Below, piece after piece: positions 28,078-35,946 of a stretch of DNA of 61,474 nt. The notes below the pieces were generated by a model. The model was given only the letters and a program-made list of their open reading frames with translations. It ran no database searches and was not told the DNA's origin. Location of the stretch: positions 1 to 61,474 of the forward strand of contig JBCCHB010000101.1 of assembly GCA_039028975.1 (NCBI GenBank), read 5' to 3'. Each line of letters begins with the position of its first letter. The stretch's first letter is position 1. This DNA comes from JAHBNG01 sp039028975. Lineage in GTDB: Bacteria; Chloroflexota; Anaerolineae; Caldilineales; Caldilineaceae. Made by a program: the position numbers and the translations under genes.

Positions 28078-28839
28078 TCATTGACTAGCGATATGTTCTC
28101 CGCCGTCGACTTTGATGACTTCCCCAGTGATGAAATTGGACTCAACCAAAAATTTAACTGTATTTGCTACATCCTTGGGAATCCCCCATCGCTTGAGCAG
28201 ATTACGCTTGGCCAGAGCTTCGTTGCGCTCGTCGCTAGTATCAGGAGGAGGGAGAACCATACCTGGCGCTACAGCATTGGCTCGGATATGGGGAGCCAAC
28301 TCTAGAGCAAATTGCTGAGTCAATGTCAAGATGCCCGATTTGCCTACAGCATGGGCAGTAAAGCTGGGCCAAGGCTGCCAGATGGAGAGGTCGACAATAT
28401 TGACAATGGCACCGCTTTCGCCTGACTCTTTGGCACGTTCTGTCATCCTCGGCGCAAGCAGATTGGTAAGGTAAAAGGTGCCATTGATGGAAATGCCGGT
28501 AACCTTATGCCAGAGATCCAAATGCTTTTCATTGCTTGTTGGTACTTTGAACCGGCCAAAGAGACTCGCCGCATTGACGAGAATATCCACACCACCAAAG
28601 TGAGACTCAATCGCATCTACCATGCTCTGCACTGAGGCCAAATCGGATACGTCGCACTGAACTGCCATGGCCTCTATATTATGAGACTCGGCCTCCTGCT
28701 TTGTCTGCATTGCAGCCTGAGCTGACGAATTATAATTAATGATGACGTGAACACCATGGGCTGCCAGCATCATGGTGATAGCCTTACCCACTCGATGAGC
28801 ACCACCTGTTACGAGGGCAACCTTATCCGCTAATTGCAT
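28078..28839 (-). CDS. Short-chain dehydrogenase/reductase, pteridine-reductase-like
   Basis: An NAD(P)H-dependent oxidoreductase of 253 residues. The cofactor motif is TGGAHRVGKA, and the NVA-like NAA segment (LVNAASLFGRF) and VDGG end are present. TGxxxRxG resembles the FolM/PTR1 pteridine reductase subgroup. The usual catalytic Y-x3-K is replaced: at the aligned place the protein reads HAVGK, so Tyr appears to be His. The Lys and the preceding Asp-Leu-Ser are kept. This may mean altered chemistry or a loss of activity. It starts 13 bp after MTA phosphorylase in a minus-strand operon. The substrate is unknown. Confidence 0.88.
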   Translation of the reverse strand: MQLADKVALVTGGAHRVGKAITMMLAAHGVHVIINYNSSAQAAMQTKQEAESHNIEAMAVQCDVSDLASVQSMVDAIESHFGGVDILVNAASLFGRFKVPTSNEKHLDLWHKVTGISINGTFYLTNLLAPRMTERAKESGESGAIVNIVDLSIWQPWPSFTAHAVGKSGILTLTQQFALELAPHIRANAVAPGMVLPPPDTSDERNEALAKRNLLKRWGIPKDVANTVKFLVESNFITGEVIKVDGGEHIASQ

Positions 28840-28852
28840 AGTGAAGTAGGGC

Positions 28853-29740
28853 CTACTTTTTATAATATTGGCCAATGAGTGGGCGGAGCTTTTCAATGAC
28901 TTCATCTGAGATCAAGTCTGGACTGGTCATAATGGCATATTGAAGGGCATTGGCTTGTGGTGATGGTCCGGCTTGAGCTAACTTCTCGATTGCTGTAGAG
29001 ACCGATGCCTTGGCGACATCGGCATTCTTCTGGATGATTCGTACCACCATCTCAACAGTAACCGGTTCTTCACTCTCGTGCCATACGTCGTAGTCGGTCA
29101 CGTGGGCCATACAAGCGTAGCTCATCTCTGCCTCTCTAGCTAATTGAGCTTCTGGCGTGGATGTCATACCGATAATGTCCATACCCCAACTGCGGAAGAC
29201 CCGGCTTTCGGCTTTGGTGCTAAAACGCGGTCCTTCGATGGTTACAAAGTTGCCTCCCATATGAACAGGGGTTCCCGTTTCAGAGACTGAATCATAGCAG
29301 ATTTGACTTAGGTAGGAGCAGAATGGATCGGCTATGCTCACGTGGGCAACGATCCCTTCCGTCCCTACAGTGGGATCATCAAAGAAGGATAGAGCGCGTT
29401 GATTTGTACGGTCAAAAAGTTGGTCAGGAATGACGATGTGGCCAGGGGCATACTCTTCTTGAAGGCTGCCACAGGCGCTGATTGCAATCAAATATTCGAC
29501 GCCCAGGCTCTTAAATCCAAAGATATTGGCTCGATGGTTAAGACGGGTAGGACTTATATGATGGCCGCGTCCATGCCTGGCCAGAAAAGCAACTTGTTGA
29601 CCGTGCAGGGTCCCCACAATGTAGCTATCAGAAGGAGAGCCAAAAGGCGTATCTACGCTGATCTCTTGCACATCTTCCAACATTTCCATCTGGTAGACAC
29701 CGCTACCACCAATAACGCCAAAGCGGATTGGTTTGCTCAT
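28853..29740 (-). CDS. mtnP: S-methyl-5'-thioadenosine phosphorylase
   Basis: It splits methylthioadenosine (or methylthioinosine) with phosphate in methionine and polyamine salvage. The 295 residues carry the phosphate loop GGSGVY, then RHGRGHHISPTRLNHRAN, ISACGSL, EGPRFSTKAE and IGMTSTPEAQLAREAE, all typical of this trimeric phosphorylase. An AGGAG site lies before the ATG. It follows the epimerase gene by 12 bp and precedes the SDR by 13 bp, so all three are probably one message. Confidence 0.95.
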   Translation of the reverse strand: MSKPIRFGVIGGSGVYQMEMLEDVQEISVDTPFGSPSDSYIVGTLHGQQVAFLARHGRGHHISPTRLNHRANIFGFKSLGVEYLIAISACGSLQEEYAPGHIVIPDQLFDRTNQRALSFFDDPTVGTEGIVAHVSIADPFCSYLSQICYDSVSETGTPVHMGGNFVTIEGPRFSTKAESRVFRSWGMDIIGMTSTPEAQLAREAEMSYACMAHVTDYDVWHESEEPVTVEMVVRIIQKNADVAKASVSTAIEKLAQAGPSPQANALQYAIMTSPDLISDEVIEKLRPLIGQYYKK

Positions 29741-29752
29741 AAGTTTCTCCTG

Positions 29753-30325
29753 TTATCCATGGCTGATGACCATGTTGCTTGTCGTGGGTTGGGGCATCTT
29801 TTCCGGCGGAATGTTCTGGAGGGTTGGGTTTTGGCTATCGCGTTCTGATAGAATTGGCTGCTGAACACCCCAGGGGACAACCAAATCTGAATCGTTCCAG
29901 GCCACCCCTAACTCATCAGAGCCATCGTAATAGTTGTCTACTAAGTAAGCCAAAATTGAATCGGTTACCGAGTAGAAGCCATGGGCCACGCCAACTGGAA
30001 TAAAAATTCCCACCTGATTCTGCTCGCCGATTTCGATGACTTCTGAGGCTTTGAACGTTGGAGACCACGGACGTAAATCGGCCAACCCAACGCGCATTGT
30101 TCCACTCATAACGCACCAATAGTCGACTTGCTGGTGATGGTAATGAAGACCTCGTAGAACACCGGCTTTGCTAAAGTTGCGGTTGGTCTGCACACGTTCC
30201 CAGCTTCGCTGGGGAAACCATTCCTTGCGGAACGTCTCCACAAAGTAGCCCCGATCATCTTCGAATGTCCTCAAGTTAACAAACTGGACATCTTGAATCT
30301 GTTTTGACGAGTTGATCTCTGGCAT
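29753..30325 (-). CDS. rfbC: dTDP-4-dehydrorhamnose 3,5-epimerase family protein
   Basis: A cupin-fold sugar epimerase of 190 residues. Family motifs are RTFEDDRGYFVETFR, QTNRNFSKAGVLRGLHYH (active-site His), YWCVMSGTMRVGLADLR and PVGVAHGFYSV. The C-terminus (about 25 residues after PILSERD) is not conserved. The start at 30325 has GAGGGAAG about 9 bases upstream. Only 4 bp separate it from hisG. It could be RmlC of dTDP-rhamnose synthesis or a relative acting on another nucleotide sugar; no other rml genes are in the window. Confidence 0.87.
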   Translation of the reverse strand: MPEINSSKQIQDVQFVNLRTFEDDRGYFVETFRKEWFPQRSWERVQTNRNFSKAGVLRGLHYHHQQVDYWCVMSGTMRVGLADLRPWSPTFKASEVIEIGEQNQVGIFIPVGVAHGFYSVTDSILAYLVDNYYDGSDELGVAWNDSDLVVPWGVQQPILSERDSQNPTLQNIPPEKMPQPTTSNMVISHG

Positions 30326-30329
30326 AATT

Positions 30330-31016
30330 CTATAACTTCCCTCTTGATACTGCTGCTTTTTCGGCATCAATCGTCTTTAACGCCTGGCGCATCCGATCCA
30401 AAGCGTCTTGGATGAGTGTGGACTTAAGGCGATACGATGCTGGGTTGGCAATGACCACTGCTTGGCTCTCCATAATTGTGCGGATCTCTACCAATCCATT
30501 GACTCTCAATGTTGTACCGGTAGAGACAATATCCACAATCAGATCGGCCAAACCGACCAACGGTCCTAGCTCGACTGAACCGTGTAACTTAATAATTTCG
30601 GCGTTGATCCCTCTTTCTTGGAAAAACTGAGACGCTAGATTGGTGTATTTGGTTGCGACCCTGGGCTGGCTCATATATCGCAATTGAGGATGAGGCTGAT
30701 TGGCCACTCCGCAGACGCTGAGTCGGCAATATTCGTAGGGCAGCAACAACGGCTCGAAGACATTGCCACCAGATTCTCGCAACGTATCTAGCCCGCAGAT
30801 TCCCATATCTGCTGCCCCGTATTCGACGAGAGTCGGTACATCGGTGGGCTTGGTCATGATATGCCTGACGGTTCCACTCTCGTTTTCAATGATGAGTAGC
30901 CGATCATCATCGGTAGTTGGTACGGATAGACCGGATGCCGCCAAGAATGTGGCACACTTTTCCGCCATACGTCCTTTGGGTAAGGCTAGGGTTAGGGGTG
31001 CTTGTTGGGTGATCAC
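30330..31016 (-). CDS. hisG: ATP phosphoribosyltransferase, short form
   Basis: It catalyses the first step of histidine synthesis, ATP plus PRPP. The 228 residues are of the short HisG type, without the C-terminal regulatory ACT-like domain. Motifs are LALPKGRM, DVPTLVEYGAADMGICGLD, ATKYTNL, LHGSVELGPLVGLADLIVDIVSTGTTLRVNGL. Short HisG needs HisZ, which is encoded just upstream at 31338-32651, so the pair forms the hetero-octameric enzyme. It leads the hisG-rfbC-mtnP-SDR run. Confidence 0.96.
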   Translation of the reverse strand: MITQQAPLTLALPKGRMAEKCATFLAASGLSVPTTDDDRLLIIENESGTVRHIMTKPTDVPTLVEYGAADMGICGLDTLRESGGNVFEPLLLPYEYCRLSVCGVANQPHPQLRYMSQPRVATKYTNLASQFFQERGINAEIIKLHGSVELGPLVGLADLIVDIVSTGTTLRVNGLVEIRTIMESQAVVIANPASYRLKSTLIQDALDRMRQALKTIDAEKAAVSRGKL

Positions 31017-31129
31017 GTTCGTACCTTCGCAGTGAACTATCTATTTTAGATTTATACTCAATAGTATTCATGGATCAAGATGCACCACGGGGTATGAAAA
31101 ATCCTGCTAATCCATCTGAATCCGTATTC

Positions 31130-31254
31130 TATTTACAGGGCAGACATCCATCCATCCAACTGCACCAAGGAAGGATGACAATCGAACAAAGATTAGAAGA
31201 TTGCACGGATTCTTAATCTTTCTAATCTTTTCATCTTTGTTATTTACAGGGCAG
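31130..31254. repeat. Hairpin element flanked by 14-bp direct repeats
   Basis: TATTTACAGGGCAG occurs at 31130 and 31241. Between them an 18-bp imperfect stem (31185-31202 with 31224-31241, AACAAAGATTAGAAGATT and its complement) can form. It lies between hisZ and hisG. It may be a small inserted element; the rest of this 321-bp spacer holds nothing obvious. Confidence 0.6.
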
Positions 31255-31337
31255 CTCGCAATATACATGATGTTTGCCAGACCAGTTCTAGACTAGGCGA
31301 CCAAGGGACTGGGGACTGTTGAATACTAACTTCTGTC

Positions 31338-32651
31338 TTAGCCTAACTTCGAAATTAAGTATGCTGTACTCTCCTCAATGCCTATATGTTTAGACGGCTT
31401 GTCCGGGGATGACTGATTGTCATACAGATCAAACCCACCGTTTGTCCAGGTAAGGGCGCAAGGAATGCCTTTTGCCTGTGCAGCCAGCCAAAGTTCAGAT
31501 CCTCGTCGGCCATTTACATCAACTACGGCTCGAATACCGGCACTTCTCCACTTCCCCACAATATGCACCCATGAGCCATCCAATTCACTACTAACCATGA
31601 CATGGTTCTCAAGCGACGGCTGCGCGGCCCCATTTGTTGACTGAAGCGCTAGTAGGATGCGCTCTAAACCAAGGGCTACACCAACCGCTGGTTGGGAAGG
31701 GCCAAAGACCCCTATCAGATTGTCATAACGTCCACCGCCTGCAATGCCGCTGCCCAAACCTGGAACGTAGGCCATAAAACGAATCCCCGTATAGTAACCC
31801 ATATCGCTTACTTCAGTTAGATCAAGGTGGATATACTGGGAGAAATCGTACGCTGTCAGCGCCACATGGATGGCACGTAGGTTGTCGACAGCATCTTCCA
31901 TTGTCTGATTGAGGCAAATGGCTTGGGCTGTATTCAGCGTCTCTAGGCTGTCTGGCCCATTTAAGAATAGTAAGCGTTGTATGGTCTCTTGGTGGGTTTT
32001 GCTTAGGTTCGCCTCTTTGAGGAATCGATGTAGCTCAGGTTCACTGCGTCGTTCAATGGCTTGGGTCAGGGCCGATTCCTGGGTTGGCGTTAACGCTAGC
32101 TCCTCCAATATACCCCGGATGAAGCGCAACTGCCCCAAGGCCAATCGGAAGTCATGCAGACCCGCAACTTGCAGTGATCGAGCCGTTAAGGCCAGCACCT
32201 CGGCATCGGCTGCAGTTGTATTCGCACCAACTAGCTCGACGCCGGCCTGACCAAATTCGCGTAACCGGCCAGGTTGATACTCACGGTTGCGGAAAATATT
32301 GCCTACATAGCAGTAGCGTTGGGGCATAGGCGCATCGTGAAGGCGAGTACCCACAAGACGGGCAATGGCCACAGTCATGTCATAACGAAGCGCGAGAGAT
32401 TGTCCATCATGATCTAAAAACCGGACCATGTTGGATGTATTCTGCATTGCGCTAGAACCAGTTTCAAAGGTGTCCGCATATTCTAATGTAGGGGGAATAA
32501 TGTAGCCGTAGCCCCAGCTCTTATAAACGGAGAGTAAGGTGTCTTCAAGCGTACGACGTTTGGCTGCCGTATCCCAAAAATAATCGGCAACTCCTCGGGG
32601 AATCAGAGTGGTTGTGTGCCCATTGAGAGGCGTATCGAGAATTCGGTCCAT
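31338..32651 (-). CDS. hisZ: ATP phosphoribosyltransferase regulatory subunit HisZ
   Basis: A histidyl-tRNA-synthetase paralogue that activates short HisG and gives feedback control by histidine. The 437 residues show the class II synthetase core: IPRGVADYFWDTAAKRR, LRYDMTVAIARLV, YCYVGNIFRNREYQPGRLRE FGQAGVELVG, DMGYYTGIRFMAYVPG, GGGRYDNLIGVFG and VGVALGLERI. The YYTGIRF pattern and shortened anticodon-binding end are HisZ-like. With short HisG next to it the assignment as HisZ and not HisS is firm. Confidence 0.92.
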   Translation of the reverse strand: MDRILDTPLNGHTTTLIPRGVADYFWDTAAKRRTLEDTLLSVYKSWGYGYIIPPTLEYADTFETGSSAMQNTSNMVRFLDHDGQSLALRYDMTVAIARLVGTRLHDAPMPQRYCYVGNIFRNREYQPGRLREFGQAGVELVGANTTAADAEVLALTARSLQVAGLHDFRLALGQLRFIRGILEELALTPTQESALTQAIERRSEPELHRFLKEANLSKTHQETIQRLLFLNGPDSLETLNTAQAICLNQTMEDAVDNLRAIHVALTAYDFSQYIHLDLTEVSDMGYYTGIRFMAYVPGLGSGIAGGGRYDNLIGVFGPSQPAVGVALGLERILLALQSTNGAAQPSLENHVMVSSELDGSWVHIVGKWRSAGIRAVVDVNGRRGSELWLAAQAKGIPCALTWTNGGFDLYDNQSSPDKPSKHIGIEESTAYLISKLG

Positions 32652-32786
32652 CTTGGGTGGCTGTTTTCAGAATTGTTTATGCTCAGTAGACTTTGTCTCA
32701 TTTGCCCCCAAAGTATATCATACAGTTCAGAATGCTGATAAGCATGAAGGGTGCTTTGTAAGACTTTGCGTCTATGCCATCTACAC

Positions 32787-32893
32787 TTCGTCAGAAGAGT
32801 CTTGTCCCGGCTCGTGACCTATCCGCTCTGGGAATTCCGCGAAGGCGGGATATCCCCGTCTCCACGGAAACAAGCTTTTTCTGGCCATCTATC
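32787..32893 (+). repeat. Dispersed gene-leader element, copy upstream of the SRAP gene
   Basis: The best preserved copy: AGAGTCTTGTCCCG at the left, GGGAATTCC and GGGATATCCC in the middle, hairpin CCGTCTCCACGG, then AAACAAG, 8 bases, GGCCATCTAT. The left GTCTTGTCCCG and right CGGAAACAAGC are imperfect inverted ends. It finishes 30 bp before the gene. Confidence 0.75.
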
Positions 32894-32922
32894 TGTAGCC
32901 TACGGAATCAAAGGAGGAGAGT

Positions 32923-33624
32923 ATGTGTGGTCGTTTTACTCTACGTGCGCCATCGGATGCCATTGCGGCCCTATTTGACCTGCCAGAAGAGCCAATGATT
33001 GCAGATCGCTATAATATTGCACCGACTCAGCCCGTTGCGGTTGTTCGTATGAATCCTGGAACGGGCAAGAGAGAGTGGACCCATGCTTTATGGGGATTGA
33101 TTCCTTCCTGGTCCAAGGATCCGAAGATGGGCGCACGGCTCATCAATGCTCGTTCAGAGACCGTTCGCGAGAAACCTTCATTTCGGGCTGCTTTCAAGCG
33201 TCGACGCTGCCTAGTGCCAATGGATGGGTTTTATGAGTGGAAGAAAGTGGGAAAAATCAAGCAGCCCTATCACATTACGCTTCAGCCGCCCGAGCAATCA
33301 GGAGAATCCCTCTTTGCCATTGCTGGGCTTTGGGAGAGGTGGAGCAGCCCCGACGGATCACAGTTAGAGAGTTGCACGCTGCTAACCACCGAGGCCAATG
33401 AAGCCATGTCATCGTTGCACCATCGGATGCCCGTTATCGTGGAGCCAGAAGATTATGCCATGTGGCTGGGATCAGGTGCCGATGATGATCCTTACTACTT
33501 AGATCAGCTTCAACACCTGATGCGTCCTTATGGAAGAGAGACCCTTTCCATAAGACCCGTCAGCACCTATGTTAACAATGCACGGAACGAGGGTGCAGAA
33601 TGCTTGGCAGAAGTGAGTGAATAA
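32923..33624 (+). CDS. SOS response-associated peptidase (SRAP, HMCES/YedK type)
   Basis: It protects abasic sites in single-stranded DNA by forming a thiazolidine crosslink through Cys2 after Met removal. The 233 residues start MCGRF and keep the other active-site features: YNIAPTQ (Asn), ALWGLIPSW, NARSETV, RCLVPMDGFYEWK (Glu) and HHRMPVI (His). The ribosome site is strong (AAAGGAGGAG). It is monocistronic behind a gene-leader element. Confidence 0.96.
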   Translation: MCGRFTLRAPSDAIAALFDLPEEPMIADRYNIAPTQPVAVVRMNPGTGKREWTHALWGLIPSWSKDPKMGARLINARSETVREKPSFRAAFKRRRCLVPMDGFYEWKKVGKIKQPYHITLQPPEQSGESLFAIAGLWERWSSPDGSQLESCTLLTTEANEAMSSLHHRMPVIVEPEDYAMWLGSGADDDPYYLDQLQHLMRPYGRETLSIRPVSTYVNNARNEGAECLAEVSE

Positions 33625-33657
33625 ATTTCACTCACAGAATTTAGCATCGATAATGTG

Positions 33658-35226
33658 CTAGTTCTCAAGTGATGGAATCTGTGCCATCAGCTGGTTGGTA
33701 TCAAAATTGTCCTGGCCAGGATAGGGTAGCCAAGGCGCAAGGCATGCTGCATCCTTCACACAAGGATCGGTCAAAGCATGAAGGAACGAGACCAAGTCAT
33801 CAATTTGGCTATTGGTCAGAGGGATATCTTCAACCGCTGTTAAGCCCTGTTCTCGGTTCTCAAGCAGTTTGCTCATGACGGCTTCTGTATTCGCACGGGC
33901 TTGCTCTGTTTGGATCATGGGATCGAGTTGGGCCATATCATAGGTTGTGCAGCCTTCAATTGGATTCAGATGGTGACGAACGATACCTTCTAGGGTTGTG
34001 TAGGCTCCGTCATGACCGTAAGGCCCTGTCACCTCGACGTTGAGCAGTGTGGGCGTGCGGAAGGTGTATAGATCATCAGGATTACCTGTCTCTCGGTAGC
34101 GTCCAAAATCCGCAAACGCGGTGTTAAGTTCTTTGCCGGGACCAATTTGGGGTAACGCAATGGTATGAAACTGTTCATCGGTAAAGAAGTCTCCAGTATG
34201 ACAGCTTGCACAATTTGCACCACCTGCTTCTGCATCATTATAGAAGAGCCAGGCACCTCGTTTGGCCGATTCGCTCAGCGCACTATCGTTGCCTTGCACG
34301 TAAGCCTTCCAAGGTGATTCAACGAATATCTGTGATCGTTCATATTCGGCAAGCGCAAAGGCAATACGCTGCTCAGTGATCAGTGGCCCCTCGGAATCAA
34401 GGGCAGTAAAGACACGCTCGAATTCTGCCAACCAGTGGGCAGATGTGGTCAACTGATGAGGGGAGAGTCCATCTCCATATCCTGCTAGACGATATCCACT
34501 TAAGCGTTTGGCTAACTGATTGCGTACATCCTCGTTATTACCATCCGCTGCAAACGCTTCACCCCGCATCTCATCGACAGAGGTCACCGGAAAGCGGCTT
34601 TGGGCCATGGCTAGGTTGTCTCCGGCAAGTGGGTCGGCTACACCAAAGGCTACATCTGGCGTCCGAATACCCATGCCATCGGCGCCACCCATGCCAGGCA
34701 TTTTGCCCAGGCTTTCGACACGACCATCCCAAAAGAGAACTTCATCCCATAATGCAATGTTAAAGGTTGTGGGCGCATTACGGGGTACATTAGGTGTTCC
34801 CTCTGGTCGCGTTCTTCCAGGCCCCAAAAGATCAGGGTTGTGGGCACCTACACCAATGGAGAGCGAAAGGCCATCGCCGCCTCCCAATTGAGGATGGTGG
34901 CAGGATACGCAAGCCACATCCATATCGCCTCCCATGGCTTTTGTAAAGAATAGCTTCTTCCCAAGCTGAGCAATCGGTGAATGGATTGAAGGAAGATTGC
35001 GCCCCTGGCTTGGGTCACCTGTCAGGGCATGAGCTGCAATCAAGACCCGCAAGTCAGCATCTAGCGCTGCTTGGTTTGCGTAAGGAGGGGATTGACTCTG
35101 CACTGGAAATTCGGGTAGAACGAGAGCTTGTTGACAACCAGTTAGCAACATGGCACTAACCAGTATGGTGAGGGTCAGTGTCCACCTCACCTGATTGACA
35201 AATTGTCTGGGGAATTTGTGTTTCAT
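33658..35226 (-). CDS. Di-heme cytochrome c peroxidase lipoprotein (CcpA/MauG family)
   Basis: It reduces peroxide in the periplasm, or acts like MauG on a protein. The 522 residues have a signal ending in lipobox LLTGC. Heme motif CVSCH is at 106-110 with a GGGDG segment after it, and CASCH at 339-343. Conserved FRTPTLLNVEVTGPYGHDGAYTTLEGIVRHHLNP follows in pieces that fit the family's second heme domain. The protein is longer than typical CCPs (about 330) owing to insertions between the hemes. The gene is monocistronic and ends 33 bp from the SRAP stop, convergent with it. Confidence 0.93.
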   Translation of the reverse strand: MKHKFPRQFVNQVRWTLTLTILVSAMLLTGCQQALVLPEFPVQSQSPPYANQAALDADLRVLIAAHALTGDPSQGRNLPSIHSPIAQLGKKLFFTKAMGGDMDVACVSCHHPQLGGGDGLSLSIGVGAHNPDLLGPGRTRPEGTPNVPRNAPTTFNIALWDEVLFWDGRVESLGKMPGMGGADGMGIRTPDVAFGVADPLAGDNLAMAQSRFPVTSVDEMRGEAFAADGNNEDVRNQLAKRLSGYRLAGYGDGLSPHQLTTSAHWLAEFERVFTALDSEGPLITEQRIAFALAEYERSQIFVESPWKAYVQGNDSALSESAKRGAWLFYNDAEAGGANCASCHTGDFFTDEQFHTIALPQIGPGKELNTAFADFGRYRETGNPDDLYTFRTPTLLNVEVTGPYGHDGAYTTLEGIVRHHLNPIEGCTTYDMAQLDPMIQTEQARANTEAVMSKLLENREQGLTAVEDIPLTNSQIDDLVSFLHALTDPCVKDAACLAPWLPYPGQDNFDTNQLMAQIPSLEN

Positions 35227-35648
35227 AAAATTAGTATACCTCTACAATTATACTCAATAGAACTGAACGTGAGGCATGCTCAGCGGAATTTGCTTAGAGA
35301 GGCCAGTGTTTGACTGAGATCTATCGACTCTGGTCGTTCAAGTTACAATAAGAAGTTACAGTATAGGCAGCATGAATTATAAATGCATCGGCTAAATGGC
35401 CCTATATGACATGGGAGGATTGTCTGTAAGAAGCTCTACATAACTATAAGACGTTTCAAAATGATGAAAGTTATGGTGAATTGCTTCGCGACAAAGGCAG
35501 AGATGGGATGATTTATGAACTTTTTCTGGCTCTGCTCACTTTGGAGATTTGGCATGGAAGCATCAACTGCAAAATAAGCAATCAGCAGGAGAAGAATGAC
35601 GTTCAATCTGTTGATACGAATTGTCAGAAGGTTAGTCTGTAGTGGTAG

Positions 35649-35689
35649 AAAAAGAAAAAGCGCCCTTTACTTTTTGTTAAGAGACGCTT
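35649..35689 (-). terminator. Terminator of the tRNA-like unit 1
   Basis: On the minus strand AAGCG pairs with CGCTT, extended by wobble pairs, followed by a T-rich run (CTTTTTCTTTTT). It lies 15 bp after the tRNA-like 3' end. The remainder of 35227-35648 holds no recognisable gene. Confidence 0.65.
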
Positions 35690-35703
35690 CGAGCTAACTA
35701 GGA

Positions 35704-35748
35704 AGAGCGGCCACCGAGACTCGAACTCGGGATAACAGCTTGGGAAGC
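35704..35748. repeat. tRNA-Gly attachment-site repeat, copy 1 (outer end of island)
   Basis: These 45 bp are identical to 44679-44723 inside tRNA-Gly(CCC) and to 39694-39738, in the same orientation. The repeat covers the 3' half of the tRNA from the anticodon loop to the discriminator. It is the classic footprint of a tyrosine recombinase integrating at a tRNA 3' end. Confidence 0.92.
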
Positions 35749-35851
35749 CTAAAAATGATTTTTCTGCTGTGGACGCTATATATTGTAGTTATCCATAACC
35801 AACACCTGTATATAGTGCATCCGCTATGGTTAAATAGTTGAAAGTCTTATA
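35706..35851 (-). ncRNA. tRNA-Gly-like transcription unit 1
   Basis: The unit reads from a consensus promoter through about 75 nt of leader into a 71-nt tRNA-like body (35776 to 35706), the same length as the true tRNA-Gly. The 3' half is identical. The 5' end GCGTCCA pairs with TGGCCGC in six of seven positions, but the D-arm region is replaced by an AAAAATCATTTTT hairpin and the anticodon stem is weak. It is probably not an active tRNA. It may be a degenerate tRNA copy or an RNA carried by the element. Confidence 0.55.
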
Positions 35852-35857
35852 TCGTAG

Positions 35858-35885
35858 ATTATACAGGAATTTGGCGGGATGTCAA
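35858..35885 (-). promoter_or_regulatory. Consensus sigma-70 promoter of tRNA-like unit 1
   Basis: TTGACA, 16 bases, TATAAT on the minus strand, reading toward the tRNA-like body. Confidence 0.8.
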
Positions 35886-35946
35886 GTCAAGTGTTAGTAT
35901 CCGATACAAACTATCCTGACGCAGAGTACGAATATTCACACCCATT

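Noticed and set aside
31338..32651. Histidyl-tRNA synthetase HisS
   Set aside because: Adjacent short-form HisG, the YYTGIRF pattern and shortened end favour HisZ.
35706..35776. A second functional tRNA-Gly(CCC)
   Set aside because: The anticodon stem and D arm do not pair properly, although length and acceptor are close; described as tRNA-like instead.
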